Assembly (NCBI RefSeq): GCF_018403185.1
Contig: NZ_BOSE01000002.1
Location: forward strand, 62,001-126,000
Reading direction: 5' to 3'
Source: Paenibacillus montaniterrae
Lineage (GTDB): Bacteria; Bacillota; Bacilli; Paenibacillales; Paenibacillaceae
Length of the DNA stretch: 64,000 nucleotides
Made by a program: the position numbers and the translations under genes. Within the stretch, counting starts at the first letter, position 1, and every line of letters starts with the position of its first letter. The notes under the pieces were generated by a model. The model had not been told where the DNA came from and searched no databases. It worked only from the letters and a program-made list of their open reading frames with translations. Below, piece after piece: positions 46,556-54,911 of this stretch.

Positions 46556-47509
46556 CTATTGAAAAGGAATAAGCTCATCGTGGCTTTGGCGGCACATTGG
46601 GCACGTGCTGCAAAACTGAGCACGATCGCCAAAAATGGCTTTAACGGTACGAACGACCTGATAGTCGCGATGCTTCGCATGTACGATAATTTTTTGAGGG
46701 GATGCGGAAATTAATGAACTGATTACAATATCCTCAATGTTGATTTCGGTTTCCAGCATTTCTGCAACGATTCGATCATGATCATGCTTAATCTCAAGCG
46801 GCTGCATCTTATCGTTACAGAGAATAAAGCTGCTGCCTTCCTGCTGCACCATATGAACGAGTTCTGTTTTCGTTTCCTGCAGCTGCACGAAATATTTTAG
46901 CAGCGTCATAAATTCTTCATACTGCTGATCCAGTACATATTCATCAATTGCGTATTCGATTACCTCTCGCAGCTCCTGCTTATAGCTTAGCATGCGAAAT
47001 GTCATATAGCCGGATACATGTAAAACCGTATGCGTTTCAAAGTAATCCGTCAGCTCTTCAACTATTTTATTACGCCGCCGAGCACGGTCCTGCTCGGTAA
47101 ACTTCTTGCCGAGCGGCTCCCATGGATCATTGTTCAAAATATTGTAGCAATAACGAACCACCTCATCCGGGATTAGTCCGGTATGGCGACAGCGCTGCTT
47201 AAGCAAGGCGTGTATAATATTGTTCTCCCATTGCTCAACAATAAATTGGCCAACTGTAAATGCTGCGGCTTCATAAACTGGCAAGCCGTGCTGCAGCAAT
47301 TGAAACTGCGGCAGCGTGGGAACGATGACGATGCTGCTTGACTGGTCATGCTGCTCAACCTCAATTGGATAGGAAGCTGATTGCTGGCCAGGCTGATCCG
47401 GACGATCGTGATTATGTATATCGTCGATCAATTTTTGCTTAATTTGAGCTATATATGGCTTAAAGCAGGCATACTCTTTTTCTGAAAAATGAATCGTTAA
47501 TAATTTCAT
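46556..47509 (-). CDS. ytxC: putative sporulation protein YtxC
   Basis: 316 residues. It matches YtxC in length and in its neighbourhood immediately upstream of thrS, as in Bacillus. The sequence has a conserved central helical region (YITFRMLSYKQELREVIEYAIDEYVLDQQYEEFM-like) and a C-terminal CSTCPMC near the end, a potential metal site. Its biochemical role is unknown; annotation as a sporulation protein comes from the family. ATG 47509 follows AGGAAGGAG. Confidence 0.85.
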   Translation of the reverse strand: MKLLTIHFSEKEYACFKPYIAQIKQKLIDDIHNHDRPDQPGQQSASYPIEVEQHDQSSSIVIVPTLPQFQLLQHGLPVYEAAAFTVGQFIVEQWENNIIHALLKQRCRHTGLIPDEVVRYCYNILNNDPWEPLGKKFTEQDRARRRNKIVEELTDYFETHTVLHVSGYMTFRMLSYKQELREVIEYAIDEYVLDQQYEEFMTLLKYFVQLQETKTELVHMVQQEGSSFILCNDKMQPLEIKHDHDRIVAEMLETEINIEDIVISSLISASPQKIIVHAKHRDYQVVRTVKAIFGDRAQFCSTCPMCRQSHDELIPFQ

Positions 47510-47628
47510 CGAATCACTCCTTCCTCCCCTAAAGTATATGGTCAGTGGACACTGTATATACAATGAAGAGTTTGGCATACATGCTATAAATTATCGGGCT
47601 AGGTTTATTTGAACACGCACTTAAAACG

Positions 47629-47681
47629 AAAAAAGCTGTACCTTTGCTCGCCTGAGGCAAACAAACGTACAGCTTTTTGTG
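47629..47681. terminator. terminator downstream of metI
   Basis: AAAAAGCTGTAC and GTACAGCTTTTT form a long stem with flanking A- and T-runs, active in either direction. Confidence 0.85.
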
Positions 47682-47696
47682 AATAAGATGAGCCTA

Positions 47697-48863
47697 TTAA
47701 TTTTGCAATGCAGCTACTTCCTGCATCGCAAACTTTAGAGCTTGGTCCAGATCTGCAATCAAGTCATCAACATGCTCAATGCCTACCGAGAAACGCAGCA
47801 AGCGATCGTCTACACCGATAGCCTGACGGATTTCCTCTGGAATATCAGCATGAGTTTGTACGGCTGGATAAGTCATTAGCGACTCCACACCGCCCAAGCT
47901 TTCTGCAAATGCTATTAGCTTGACGGAGCTCAAAATAGGCGCAACATAGCGCGCATCCTTCACTTTAAAGGAGAATATTCCTGTATTGCCGGAAGATTGA
48001 CCTTGTTGAATGGAGTGACCTGGATGCTCAGGCAAAGCTGGATAAAATACCTCCGCAATCGCCTCATGCGTCTGCAAAAACTTGGCAATCGCTGTCGCAT
48101 TGCTTTGGTGACGCTCCATGCGCAGCGCCAGCGTCTTCATACCGCGAGCGAGCAAAAAGGAATCCTGCGGCCCCAGCACCGCACCGATCGAATTATGCAA
48201 AAACGCCATTTCTGCAGAAAGCTCCTCGCCTTTAGTAATAATCAGGCCTGCAAGCACATCGTTATGTCCAGCAAGATATTTGCTTGCACTATGGATGACG
48301 ATATCTGCACCTAGCTCAAGCGGACGCTGGAAATACGGCGTCAGCAGTGTATTGTCCACAATTGTCAGCAAGCCCTTGCTTTTTGCCCAGGTCGATACTT
48401 TGGCAATATCAGTAATCATCATAAGCGGGTTGGTTGGCGTCTCAATTAAAATTGCCTTCGTATTCGAGGTCAAGCTTGCACCAAGCTGATCCAAATCATT
48501 TGTATCCACATAGGTAGCTGTAACGCCAAAGCGCTTCATAATGCGCTCCAGCAGGCGGTAAGTGCCGCCATACAGGTCAAGCGATACAATCAAATGATCA
48601 CCCGAGCTGAAATAAGCAAAAACCGTTTGCAGTGCAGCCATTCCCGAGCTACAGGCAAACGCTGCATCGCCGCTTTCAATTTCAGCAACCGCTTCCTCTA
48701 AAACAGCTCTTGTCGGACTTTTCGTACGAGCATAATCAAAGCCAGTGCTTTCACCAAGGCCAGGATGGCGAAATGCAGTAGCTTGATAAATGGGGAAGCT
48801 GACTGCTCCAGTTACAGTATCCTTCTGCGACCCAATTTGCGCTAAACGACTTTCAATTTTCAT
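47697..48863 (-). CDS. metI: cystathionine gamma-synthase / O-acetylhomoserine thiolyase
   Basis: 388 residues, Cys/Met-metabolism PLP enzyme. PLP lysine Lys195 lies in HSASKYLAGH. SSGMAA and ETPTNPL are present, with GVESLMTYPA near the end. It is closest to MetI of Bacillus, which joins O-acetylhomoserine to cysteine (or sulfide). ATG 48863 follows AGGAGAG. It is the next methionine gene after metA but is separated from it by about 600 bp of repeats; no SAM riboswitch lies directly in front of it. Confidence 0.92.
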   Translation of the reverse strand: MKIESRLAQIGSQKDTVTGAVSFPIYQATAFRHPGLGESTGFDYARTKSPTRAVLEEAVAEIESGDAAFACSSGMAALQTVFAYFSSGDHLIVSLDLYGGTYRLLERIMKRFGVTATYVDTNDLDQLGASLTSNTKAILIETPTNPLMMITDIAKVSTWAKSKGLLTIVDNTLLTPYFQRPLELGADIVIHSASKYLAGHNDVLAGLIITKGEELSAEMAFLHNSIGAVLGPQDSFLLARGMKTLALRMERHQSNATAIAKFLQTHEAIAEVFYPALPEHPGHSIQQGQSSGNTGIFSFKVKDARYVAPILSSVKLIAFAESLGGVESLMTYPAVQTHADIPEEIRQAIGVDDRLLRFSVGIEHVDDLIADLDQALKFAMQEVAALQN

Positions 48864-48937
48864 CACAAAGCTCTCTCCTATTCACCTATAATACATATTC
48901 ACCGTCGAATCCGCTCCGAAGCAATCGCAGCGGCATC

Positions 48938-49074
48938 AGCGCTACGGAGCAAAGCATCCTCCAGTCGCTTTTTAAATCGTAATGCTCTTATTTGAATTTT
49001 TAAGGTTGCATTACGATGTTAAAGGCGACCCACTACGTTTTTCGGATGCTTTGCTCCTCCGCTGGTGCTTTTTT
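48938..49074 (+). repeat. family B hairpin repeat, copy B3
   Basis: A 137-bp hairpin nearly identical to B2. Inner arm TCGTAATGC with GCATTACGA, outer 14-bp stem intact, ends in T6. A family A scrap (48898-48937, CCGTCGAATCCGCT type) lies directly left of it, and unit A5 starts nine bases to the right, so it appears to sit within a former A cluster. Confidence 0.85.
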
Positions 49075-49082
49075 GAGTGCAC

Positions 49083-49452
49083 GACCAAGAAGATGGCACG
49101 ATACTAGAAAGCGAGGAGCGCAGCGTAGGCAAAAGCTACATGAGCACCTTCAATGTTTCCGCAAGAAACAAACTTCGGAAGCATTTGCCTTCGCGAGCGT
49201 TCAAGATTCGCCGCCGACTACGCTACAACGCAATCGCATCGTCATCAAAGTCCAGCTTTTTGAACTTCCGCTTCCAATAAAGGTTCAAAAAGCTCGGCTT
49301 TCAGGACCAAGAAGATGGCACGATACTAGAAAGTGAGGAGCGCAGCGTAGGCACAAGCTACGTGAGCACCGGAACTTTCGGTAGCGTGACATATTCGCCG
49401 TCGACTACGCTACAGAGAAGATACATCGTCATCAAAGTCGTGCTTTTTGAAC
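49083..49452 (+). repeat. family A repeat cluster, units A5-A6
   Basis: A5 (49083-49265, long form) lacks its left terminal repeat, replaced by B3. It uniquely combines a version I left helix arm (ATGGCACGATAC) with a version II right arm (AGCGTTCAAG). A6 (49283-49452) is a regular version I unit. The right end is six bases from the TAG stop of metA. Confidence 0.88.
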
Positions 49453-49457
49453 TACCG

Positions 49458-50375
49458 CTAAATGCCGGCGCCTAGTTCGTATGGCGTTATTTGGTACACA
49501 TAATAATTCAACCAGTTTGAGTAGAGCAGATTAGCATGCGCTCGCCAGGTTGACAATGGCAGCAAATTAGGATTATCGTTCGGGAAATAATTTTTCGGTA
49601 CGTTGACGCGCAAGCCTTTGGCTTGATCGCGGTCGTATTCAAATTTTAACGTAGTCGGATCATATTCCGAATGGCCTGTTACAAAAATTTGCTTGCCCCC
49701 TTTGGAGGCTACAATATAAACGCCTGCTTCTTCAGACTCAGACCAAATTTCAAGATCGGCGATCTTTTCAATATCTTCCTTGCGCACCTCGGTATGACGA
49801 GATTGCGGCACATAAAACTGCTCATCAAAGCCGCGCAGCAACGGAATGTTGCGCTGGCTGAGCGTATGTGGAAATACGCCAAAAAGCTTATCCTCAAGCG
49901 GATGCTTTTCAATGCCATAGTGATGATAAAGTCCGGCTTGAGCCGCCCAGCATATGTGGAACGTGGACGTTACATGGGATTTGCTCCAGTCCATAATTTG
50001 CGTCAGCTCTTCCCAATAGTTCACCTCTTCAAACGGCAATTGCTCAACTGGTGCGCCAGTAATGATCATGCCATCGAAATATTGCGACTCGACTTCATCA
50101 AATGTTTGGTAAAAGCTCGATAGATGCTCGGCAGAAGTATTTTTCGATGTATGTGTCTTAGGATGCAATAGTACAGCCTCTACCTGCAGTGGTGTATTGC
50201 CAATTAAACGAAGCAATTGCGTTTCCGTTGTTTCTTTTGTCGGCATTAAATTAAGAATCAAAATTCTTAACGGACGAATATCCTGTTTGTAGGCGATGCT
50301 TTCATCCATTACGAAAATATTCTCGCTTGTCAATATTTCTTTGGCCGGCAAATGATCTGGAATTTTAATCGGCAT
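49458..50375 (-). CDS. metA: homoserine O-acetyltransferase
   Basis: 305 residues, MetA fold. Catalytic Cys142 (FHICWAAQ), His235 and Glu237 (GHSEYD) are present. Residue 111 is Glu ([11 protein letters not shown]); in characterised enzymes Glu111 selects acetyl-CoA whereas Gly111 selects succinyl-CoA, so acetylation is inferred, which fits MetI using O-acetylhomoserine. ATG 50375 follows GGGAG. It is preceded by a SAM riboswitch and ends in TAG flush against repeat A6. Confidence 0.94.
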   Translation of the reverse strand: MPIKIPDHLPAKEILTSENIFVMDESIAYKQDIRPLRILILNLMPTKETTETQLLRLIGNTPLQVEAVLLHPKTHTSKNTSAEHLSSFYQTFDEVESQYFDGMIITGAPVEQLPFEEVNYWEELTQIMDWSKSHVTSTFHICWAAQAGLYHHYGIEKHPLEDKLFGVFPHTLSQRNIPLLRGFDEQFYVPQSRHTEVRKEDIEKIADLEIWSESEEAGVYIVASKGGKQIFVTGHSEYDPTTLKFEYDRDQAKGLRVNVPKNYFPNDNPNLLPLSTWRAHANLLYSNWLNYYVYQITPYELGAGI

Positions 50376-50410
50376 AGTGCTCACTCCCTGTTCGTCGCGA
50401 TTTTCAAATA

Positions 50411-50562
50411 AAAAAAGACCCTTCTGATGCGAGAAAAGGTCTATCTATCGTAACCTCTCTCATCTCTCAGAAACCATTGTTTCCGCAAGAATTAGCACCG
50501 TACATGGAATGCCGGTTGCCGGGCTTCATAGGGCTAGTCCCTCCGCCTGCTCTTGATAAGAA
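50411..50562 (-). ncRNA. SAM-I (S-box) riboswitch of metA
   Basis: Minus strand: CTTATCAAGAGCAGGCGGAG opens the aptamer. The conserved AGCCC...GCAACC, GGTGCTAATTC and GATGAGAGA segments follow in order. A terminator (AGACC...GGTCT with T7, 50411-50443) ends it. SAM binding should cause termination and switch metA off. Confidence 0.95.
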
Positions 50563-50597
50563 AGAAATGTATTTAGTTTTAGAGTCTTTATACCCTA

Positions 50598-50626
50598 ACT
50601 TTATAGCATTTAGGGCTTGGCGTCAA
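50598..50626 (-). promoter_or_regulatory. metA promoter
   Basis: On the minus strand TTGACG and TAAAGT are 17 bases apart, ending about 30 bases before the S-box aptamer. Confidence 0.65.
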
Positions 50627-50776
50627 GCGGGTTTCGCGCGTCTTTTAAGCTTTTGTATACGAGCAAATTAACTGTTGAATGATTCGGATACATCAGAGTA
50701 TACTAGACAAGTGTTACCCGCAAAAGTATGCTTGAAAACGCTCAGGCCAAAATGAAGAAAAGGAGTGTGGGATCTA

Positions 50777-50908
50777 ATGGGGGACGATCGACCGAGGACC
50801 TCAAAACAGCATATCGGGATGCTTCCAGATAGCTTGACTGATGAGCTTGACATAGCTCTCGGCCCACAGCTGCTTCATTTCTTCAAGAGCTGTAGGTCGC
50901 AAGCATAG
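50777..50908 (+). CDS. possible 43-residue peptide upstream of corA
   Basis: ATG with AGGAG twelve bases upstream opens 43 codons ending TAG 44 bases before corA. The peptide (MGDDRPRTSKQHIGMLPDSL ...) is soluble, ends in LLHFFKSCRSQA and matches nothing I know. It could be a leader peptide or chance; the spacing of its ribosome binding site is longer than usual. Confidence 0.3.
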   Translation: MGDDRPRTSKQHIGMLPDSLTDELDIALGPQLLHFFKSCRSQA

Positions 50909-50951
50909 TTACGCTAGACAGCATCCCTTCGAAATGGAAGGAGAAGCTAAG

Positions 50952-51887
50952 ATGAAAATTAGACATGTGAATCAAGGAAATTTTACACTGATCGAGCATA
51001 TTGAGCAGACGATTAATCCGCCTGCTGAGGGCTTTTACTGGATTGATGCCAATTTGGAAGATCTCGTTACACTGCAGCCTATTTTCCGCATGCATGATCT
51101 TGCTGTGGAGGACTGCTTGAATGAAGAAGAGCAGCGTCCGAAAATCGAGCTATATGAAGATCATTACTTTATCGTAGTCAACAGCATTCGCTTTGACGAT
51201 GAAGAATTTTTTCTGCGCGCCTTGAACATTTTTCTCGGCAAGCATTATATTATTACCGTTACAAAGCAAAAAATTAATGAGCTGCGCCTGCTGAAGCCTA
51301 TTTTATGGGAGCAGGAGGTAAGCAGACCGGATCAATTCCTATATTATTTGGTTGACCTTGTTATTGACAATTATGCTTTGGTTGGCGATCGGATCGAGCT
51401 TAAAATCGACCAGCTGGAAGAAGAAATTTTGCTGCATACCAAAAAAACGCATCTTAACGAAATTTACGGCTTGCGCTCGGAAATTTTATGGTTGAAAAAG
51501 GTGCTTGGACCACAGCGTGAGCTCGTCGCTCAACTGATGAAAAAAGAGCTGCGGCTAATTGATGACCAGCTGCAAAAGTATTTTAGCGACGTATACGAGA
51601 ACGCGCTAAAAACATCGGAGTCATTTGATACGTATCGCGATTTGATGGGCAACTTGCGCGAGGCTTATCAATCGGCTGTAACAAGTCGCGCAAATGAAAT
51701 TATGCGTGTATTTACTGCAATAACTACGATTTTCATGCCGCTCACCTTCATTACAGGCATTTACGGTATGAACTTCGATATTATTCCAGGCTTGCATTTT
51801 GAATATGGAGCCTACGTAGTGCTCGGGATCATGCTCGTGCTTGGCATAGGCATGTATATTATTTTCCGTAAAAAAGAGTGGCTCTAG
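50952..51887 (+). CDS. corA: CorA-family magnesium/cobalt transporter
   Basis: 311 residues. A large cytosolic N-terminal domain is followed by two C-terminal membrane helices. The family signature YGMNFD is at the end of TM1 (FMPLTFITGIYGMN), and a charged tail follows TM2. Forms a pentameric channel for Mg2+ and related ions. ATG 50952 lies eight bases after AAGGAG; an upstream ATG at 50934 reads through the site. Confidence 0.95.
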   Translation: MKIRHVNQGNFTLIEHIEQTINPPAEGFYWIDANLEDLVTLQPIFRMHDLAVEDCLNEEEQRPKIELYEDHYFIVVNSIRFDDEEFFLRALNIFLGKHYIITVTKQKINELRLLKPILWEQEVSRPDQFLYYLVDLVIDNYALVGDRIELKIDQLEEEILLHTKKTHLNEIYGLRSEILWLKKVLGPQRELVAQLMKKELRLIDDQLQKYFSDVYENALKTSESFDTYRDLMGNLREAYQSAVTSRANEIMRVFTAITTIFMPLTFITGIYGMNFDIIPGLHFEYGAYVVLGIMLVLGIGMYIIFRKKEWL

Positions 51888-51970
51888 GGCGTGTCTGAGA
51901 ACTCCGAGGACAGCCCATTTTACCGAAGCTTCGTTCCGCAAGGATCGCATTTTTGCCCAGCTATAAATTA

Positions 51971-52007
51971 GCGTCGACTTCTCCTTGCCGGGAAGCGGCG
52001 CTTTTTT
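51971..52007 (+). terminator. corA terminator
   Basis: GCGTCG..TTC and GAA.GCGGCGC pair with small bulges and are followed by T6. Confidence 0.65.
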
Positions 52008-52135
52008 CTGCTCAACCGCATAATCGGCAAGCAATTGTTGAACTACGTGAGTTTTCTTTGCCCTGTGCGCCCAAGTTCGCTATAATTAACATTAGCTTCA
52101 TCGGGCAATCCATTCGAAAAGGAGGTTTGACGAAA

Positions 52136-53038
52136 TTGAATATTAGTCAGCTAGAAACCTTGCTAACGATTTCGAAAACGATGAGCTTTCGTAAAGCTGG
52201 CGAGCTGCTGAATTTAACGCAGCCTGCAGTATCAGCTCAAATAAAAAGCTTAGAGGAAGAATTCAATACGATTCTTATTGATCGCAATCAGCCCGTTACA
52301 TTAACGGATCACGGTAAAGTATTTCTTGAGCACGCTGAGCAAATACTAGCCATTGTTGAGGAATTGAAGCAAAAAATGTCCGATCTGAATGACAACCCAC
52401 AAGGTCATATCGTGCTGGGAACAACCGCTTCAATTGCTGTACAGGTGCTGCCGCGCGTCCTGTCATACTTTCAAAACCAATATCCGCTAATTAAAACAAC
52501 GATTCATACGATGCCCTCCGCACAAGTCATGAGCGCCGTTGACAATGGAACTGTCGATATCGGCATCACCTATTTGAGTGAAAAATCACCAACGATCAGT
52601 TCGTCAACCCTTTATTACGATACCTTTGAGCTCATTGCGGCTCCAGAAAATCCATTGAGCCAGTTTGATTACATTACAATCGAGCAGCTGCAAAATATTC
52701 CGTTAATTATGCTTTCCCCTGATACACTTGGACGGCGTTTCGTCGAGCAAATTTTCCGTGAGCATCGTATTCAGCCGAATATCGTCATGGAGCTTTCCAG
52801 CAGTGAGGAAGTAAAGCGTATGGTCGAAATTAATTTGGGGGCGGCAATCGTTTCAAAGCTGTCGATTGAGCATGAATTGAAGCTTGGCACTCTTAAGATT
52901 ATCCGTGTAGAGGATCTGCAGGCAACCCATCCTGTCGGCGTTGTTTATAAGTCGGGGCGATATTTGAATTCGGCAATGCAGCAATTTTTAAGCGATTTAA
53001 AAGGAATGCCGGAGTATCAATTTATGAGTACAGAATAA
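52136..53038 (+). CDS. LysR-family transcriptional regulator
   Basis: 300 residues. N-terminal winged helix (FRKAGELLNLTQPAVSAQIKS) and a periplasmic-binding-type effector domain. The start is TTG 52136, exactly placed after AAGGAGGTTTGACGAAA; the longer upstream frame crosses the corA terminator and is rejected. Closest in style to CysL/CbbR-like members; the effector is unknown. The PHP phosphatase gene follows within 52 bases and may be co-transcribed. Confidence 0.9.
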   Translation: MNISQLETLLTISKTMSFRKAGELLNLTQPAVSAQIKSLEEEFNTILIDRNQPVTLTDHGKVFLEHAEQILAIVEELKQKMSDLNDNPQGHIVLGTTASIAVQVLPRVLSYFQNQYPLIKTTIHTMPSAQVMSAVDNGTVDIGITYLSEKSPTISSSTLYYDTFELIAAPENPLSQFDYITIEQLQNIPLIMLSPDTLGRRFVEQIFREHRIQPNIVMELSSSEEVKRMVEINLGAAIVSKLSIEHELKLGTLKIIRVEDLQATHPVGVVYKSGRYLNSAMQQFLSDLKGMPEYQFMSTE

Positions 53039-53090
53039 TGCTATAGAGAATTATACGAAAGTTACATGAATTGTTTGAGGAGTGATCGTT

Positions 53091-53921
53091 ATGACTACAG
53101 GGAACCACGCAATTAAATTCGACCTACATACTCACCATATCCGTTGCGGGCATGCTGATGGCGTTATTGAGGACTACATTCAAGCTGCAATTGAGAAAGG
53201 ATTTCATGTCATTGGAATTTCTGATCATACTCCATATTTCGCCCATGAAGACGATCAACCATTTCCGGGCATTGCAATGGCGAGAAGCGAGTTCGCCAAT
53301 TATGTGCAAGAGGTGCTGGAGCTAAAGAAAAAATATGAAGGTAAAATCGATGTGCTGCTTGGCGTTGAATCGGACTTTTTCCCTCAGCATTTCGAGGTGT
53401 ATAAACAAACGCTGACGCAATATCCCTTTGACTACATAATCGGCTCGGTACATCAGGTGTCAGGCGTCAGCATTTTCAACAGAAACCGTTGGAAAGGCTT
53501 GACTGACGGCGAAAAAATTGCAACAAAAGAGCTATACTATGATCTAATTGCGCAATCTGCGCGCACGGGCTTATTTCAAGTATTAGGGCATATCGATGCG
53601 ATGAAGGGCTACTATCCCGAATTTTCCGATATTCCTGCCCAGCAAAAAATAGACGAAACATTGCAAGTCATTGCCGACTGCAACGTCGCAATCGAAGTAA
53701 ATACATCCGGCAGCACAAAGGACGCTGGAGGCTGGTACCCATCCCACGATATACTAGAGCGCGCCCATCATTACGGCGTCAAAATATCATTTGGCTCTGA
53801 CGCGCACACACCGCGCCGCTTCGGAGAAGACTTCGACGAAGTAGCACAAACGTTGCGCGACATCGGGTTCAAGAGCTGGGTGTACTACAAAAACCTGCAA
53901 GAAGTCGTCGTGCCTCTATAA
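53091..53921 (+). CDS. hisK: PHP-domain histidinol-phosphatase
   Basis: 276 residues, HisK/HisJ-type. The PHP metal motifs are HTHHIRCGHADG (residues 13-24), SDHTPY, GVESDFF, GSVHQV and SDAHTP. It removes phosphate from histidinol phosphate in histidine synthesis. GAGGAGTG precedes ATG 53091. No other his genes are in the window, so a different phosphoester substrate is possible. Confidence 0.88.
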   Translation: MTTGNHAIKFDLHTHHIRCGHADGVIEDYIQAAIEKGFHVIGISDHTPYFAHEDDQPFPGIAMARSEFANYVQEVLELKKKYEGKIDVLLGVESDFFPQHFEVYKQTLTQYPFDYIIGSVHQVSGVSIFNRNRWKGLTDGEKIATKELYYDLIAQSARTGLFQVLGHIDAMKGYYPEFSDIPAQQKIDETLQVIADCNVAIEVNTSGSTKDAGGWYPSHDILERAHHYGVKISFGSDAHTPRRFGEDFDEVAQTLRDIGFKSWVYYKNLQEVVVPL

Positions 53922-53945
53922 CTGCATACAGAGCGAGAACAAGCC

Positions 53946-53985
53946 AAGCTCCCAATCTGCACTAAGCAGACAGGGAGCTTATTCA
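53946..53985 (+). terminator. hisK terminator
   Basis: AAGCTCCC and GGGAGCTT form a perfect stem with an inner pairing (TCTGC/GCAGA) and a short T-rich tail. Confidence 0.7.
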
Positions 53986-54019
53986 TTTGCATCTATATGC
54001 TATACTGGATAAGCTGGTT

Positions 54020-54891
54020 TACCAAGACAATCAGAAATTACCGAGCGCAGCATAGACAGACCTACGTGAGCACCGGAATTTTCGCTAGCGTTCAAGCTTC
54101 GACGTCGACTAAGCTACAACGCAATATCATCGTCATCAAAGTCCAGTTTTTAAACTACCCTTCCAATGAGGTTTAAAAAGCTGGGCTTTCAGGACCAAGA
54201 AGCTTGGACGCTAGTAGAAAATGAGGAGCGCAGCGTAGATAATGACTACGTGAGCACCGGAATTTTCGCTAGCGTTCAAGATTCGCCGTCGAATTCACTA
54301 CGAAGCAATTGCATCGTCATCAAAGTCCAGCTTTTTAAACTACCCTTCCAATGAGGTTTAAAAAGCTGGGCTTTCAGGACCAAGAAGATGACACGATACT
54401 AGAGGGCGAGGAGCGTAGCGTAGACAGACCTACGTGAGCACAGGAGCACTCGGTAGCGTGGCATATTCGCCGTCGACTATGCTACGGAGCCCAGCATCGT
54501 CATCAAAGTCCAGCTTTTTAAACTGCCTCTTCCAATGAGGTTTAAAAACTGGGCTTTCAGGACCAAGAAGCTTGGACGCTAGTAGAAAATGAGGAGCGCA
54601 GCGTAGATAATGACTACGTGAGCACCGGAATTTTCGCTAGCGTTCAAGCTTCGACGTCGACTAAGCTACAACGCAATATCATCGTCATCAAAGTCTAGTT
54701 TTTAAACTACCCTTCCAATGAGGTTTAAAAATTGGGCTTTCAGGACCAAGAAGCTTGGACGCTAGTAGAAAACGAGGAGCGCAGCGTAGGCACATGCTAC
54801 GTGAGCACCGCAGTTTTCGCTAGCGTTCAAGATTCGCCGTCGAATCCGCTACAGAGAAGCTGCATCGTCATCAAAGTCCAGCTTTTTAAAC
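54020..54891 (+). repeat. family A tandem array, units A7-A11
   Basis: Five head-to-tail units with a period of 181-185 bp: A7 about 54020-54155 (left half degenerate), A8 54171-54340, A9 54356-54523, A10 54540-54707 and A11 54723-54891. A8, A10 and A11 are version II (CTTGGACGCTAG with CTAGCGTTCAAG); A9 is version I (ATGACACGATAC with GTAGCGTGGCAT). A10 has shortened terminal arms on both sides together. The right end is six bases from the Shine-Dalgarno site of the EamA gene. Confidence 0.92.
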
Positions 54892-54911
54892 AACCTCTAA
54901 GGGGGGAGAAT

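Noticed and set aside
49016..49336. Open frames running through family A and B repeats (also 54166-54354, and the long upstream extension of the EamA frame)
   Set aside because: They recur only because the repeats recur, lack ribosome binding sites, and the frame is not kept between units (period not a multiple of three).
50668..50853. 61-codon minus-strand frame upstream of the metA promoter
   Set aside because: No ribosome binding site and no domain; the region is better explained by the metA promoter and the corA upstream region.
54020..54891. CRISPR-like tandem array
   Set aside because: Units are about 170 bp with 16-base joints, no short direct repeat/unique spacer pattern, and no cas genes.
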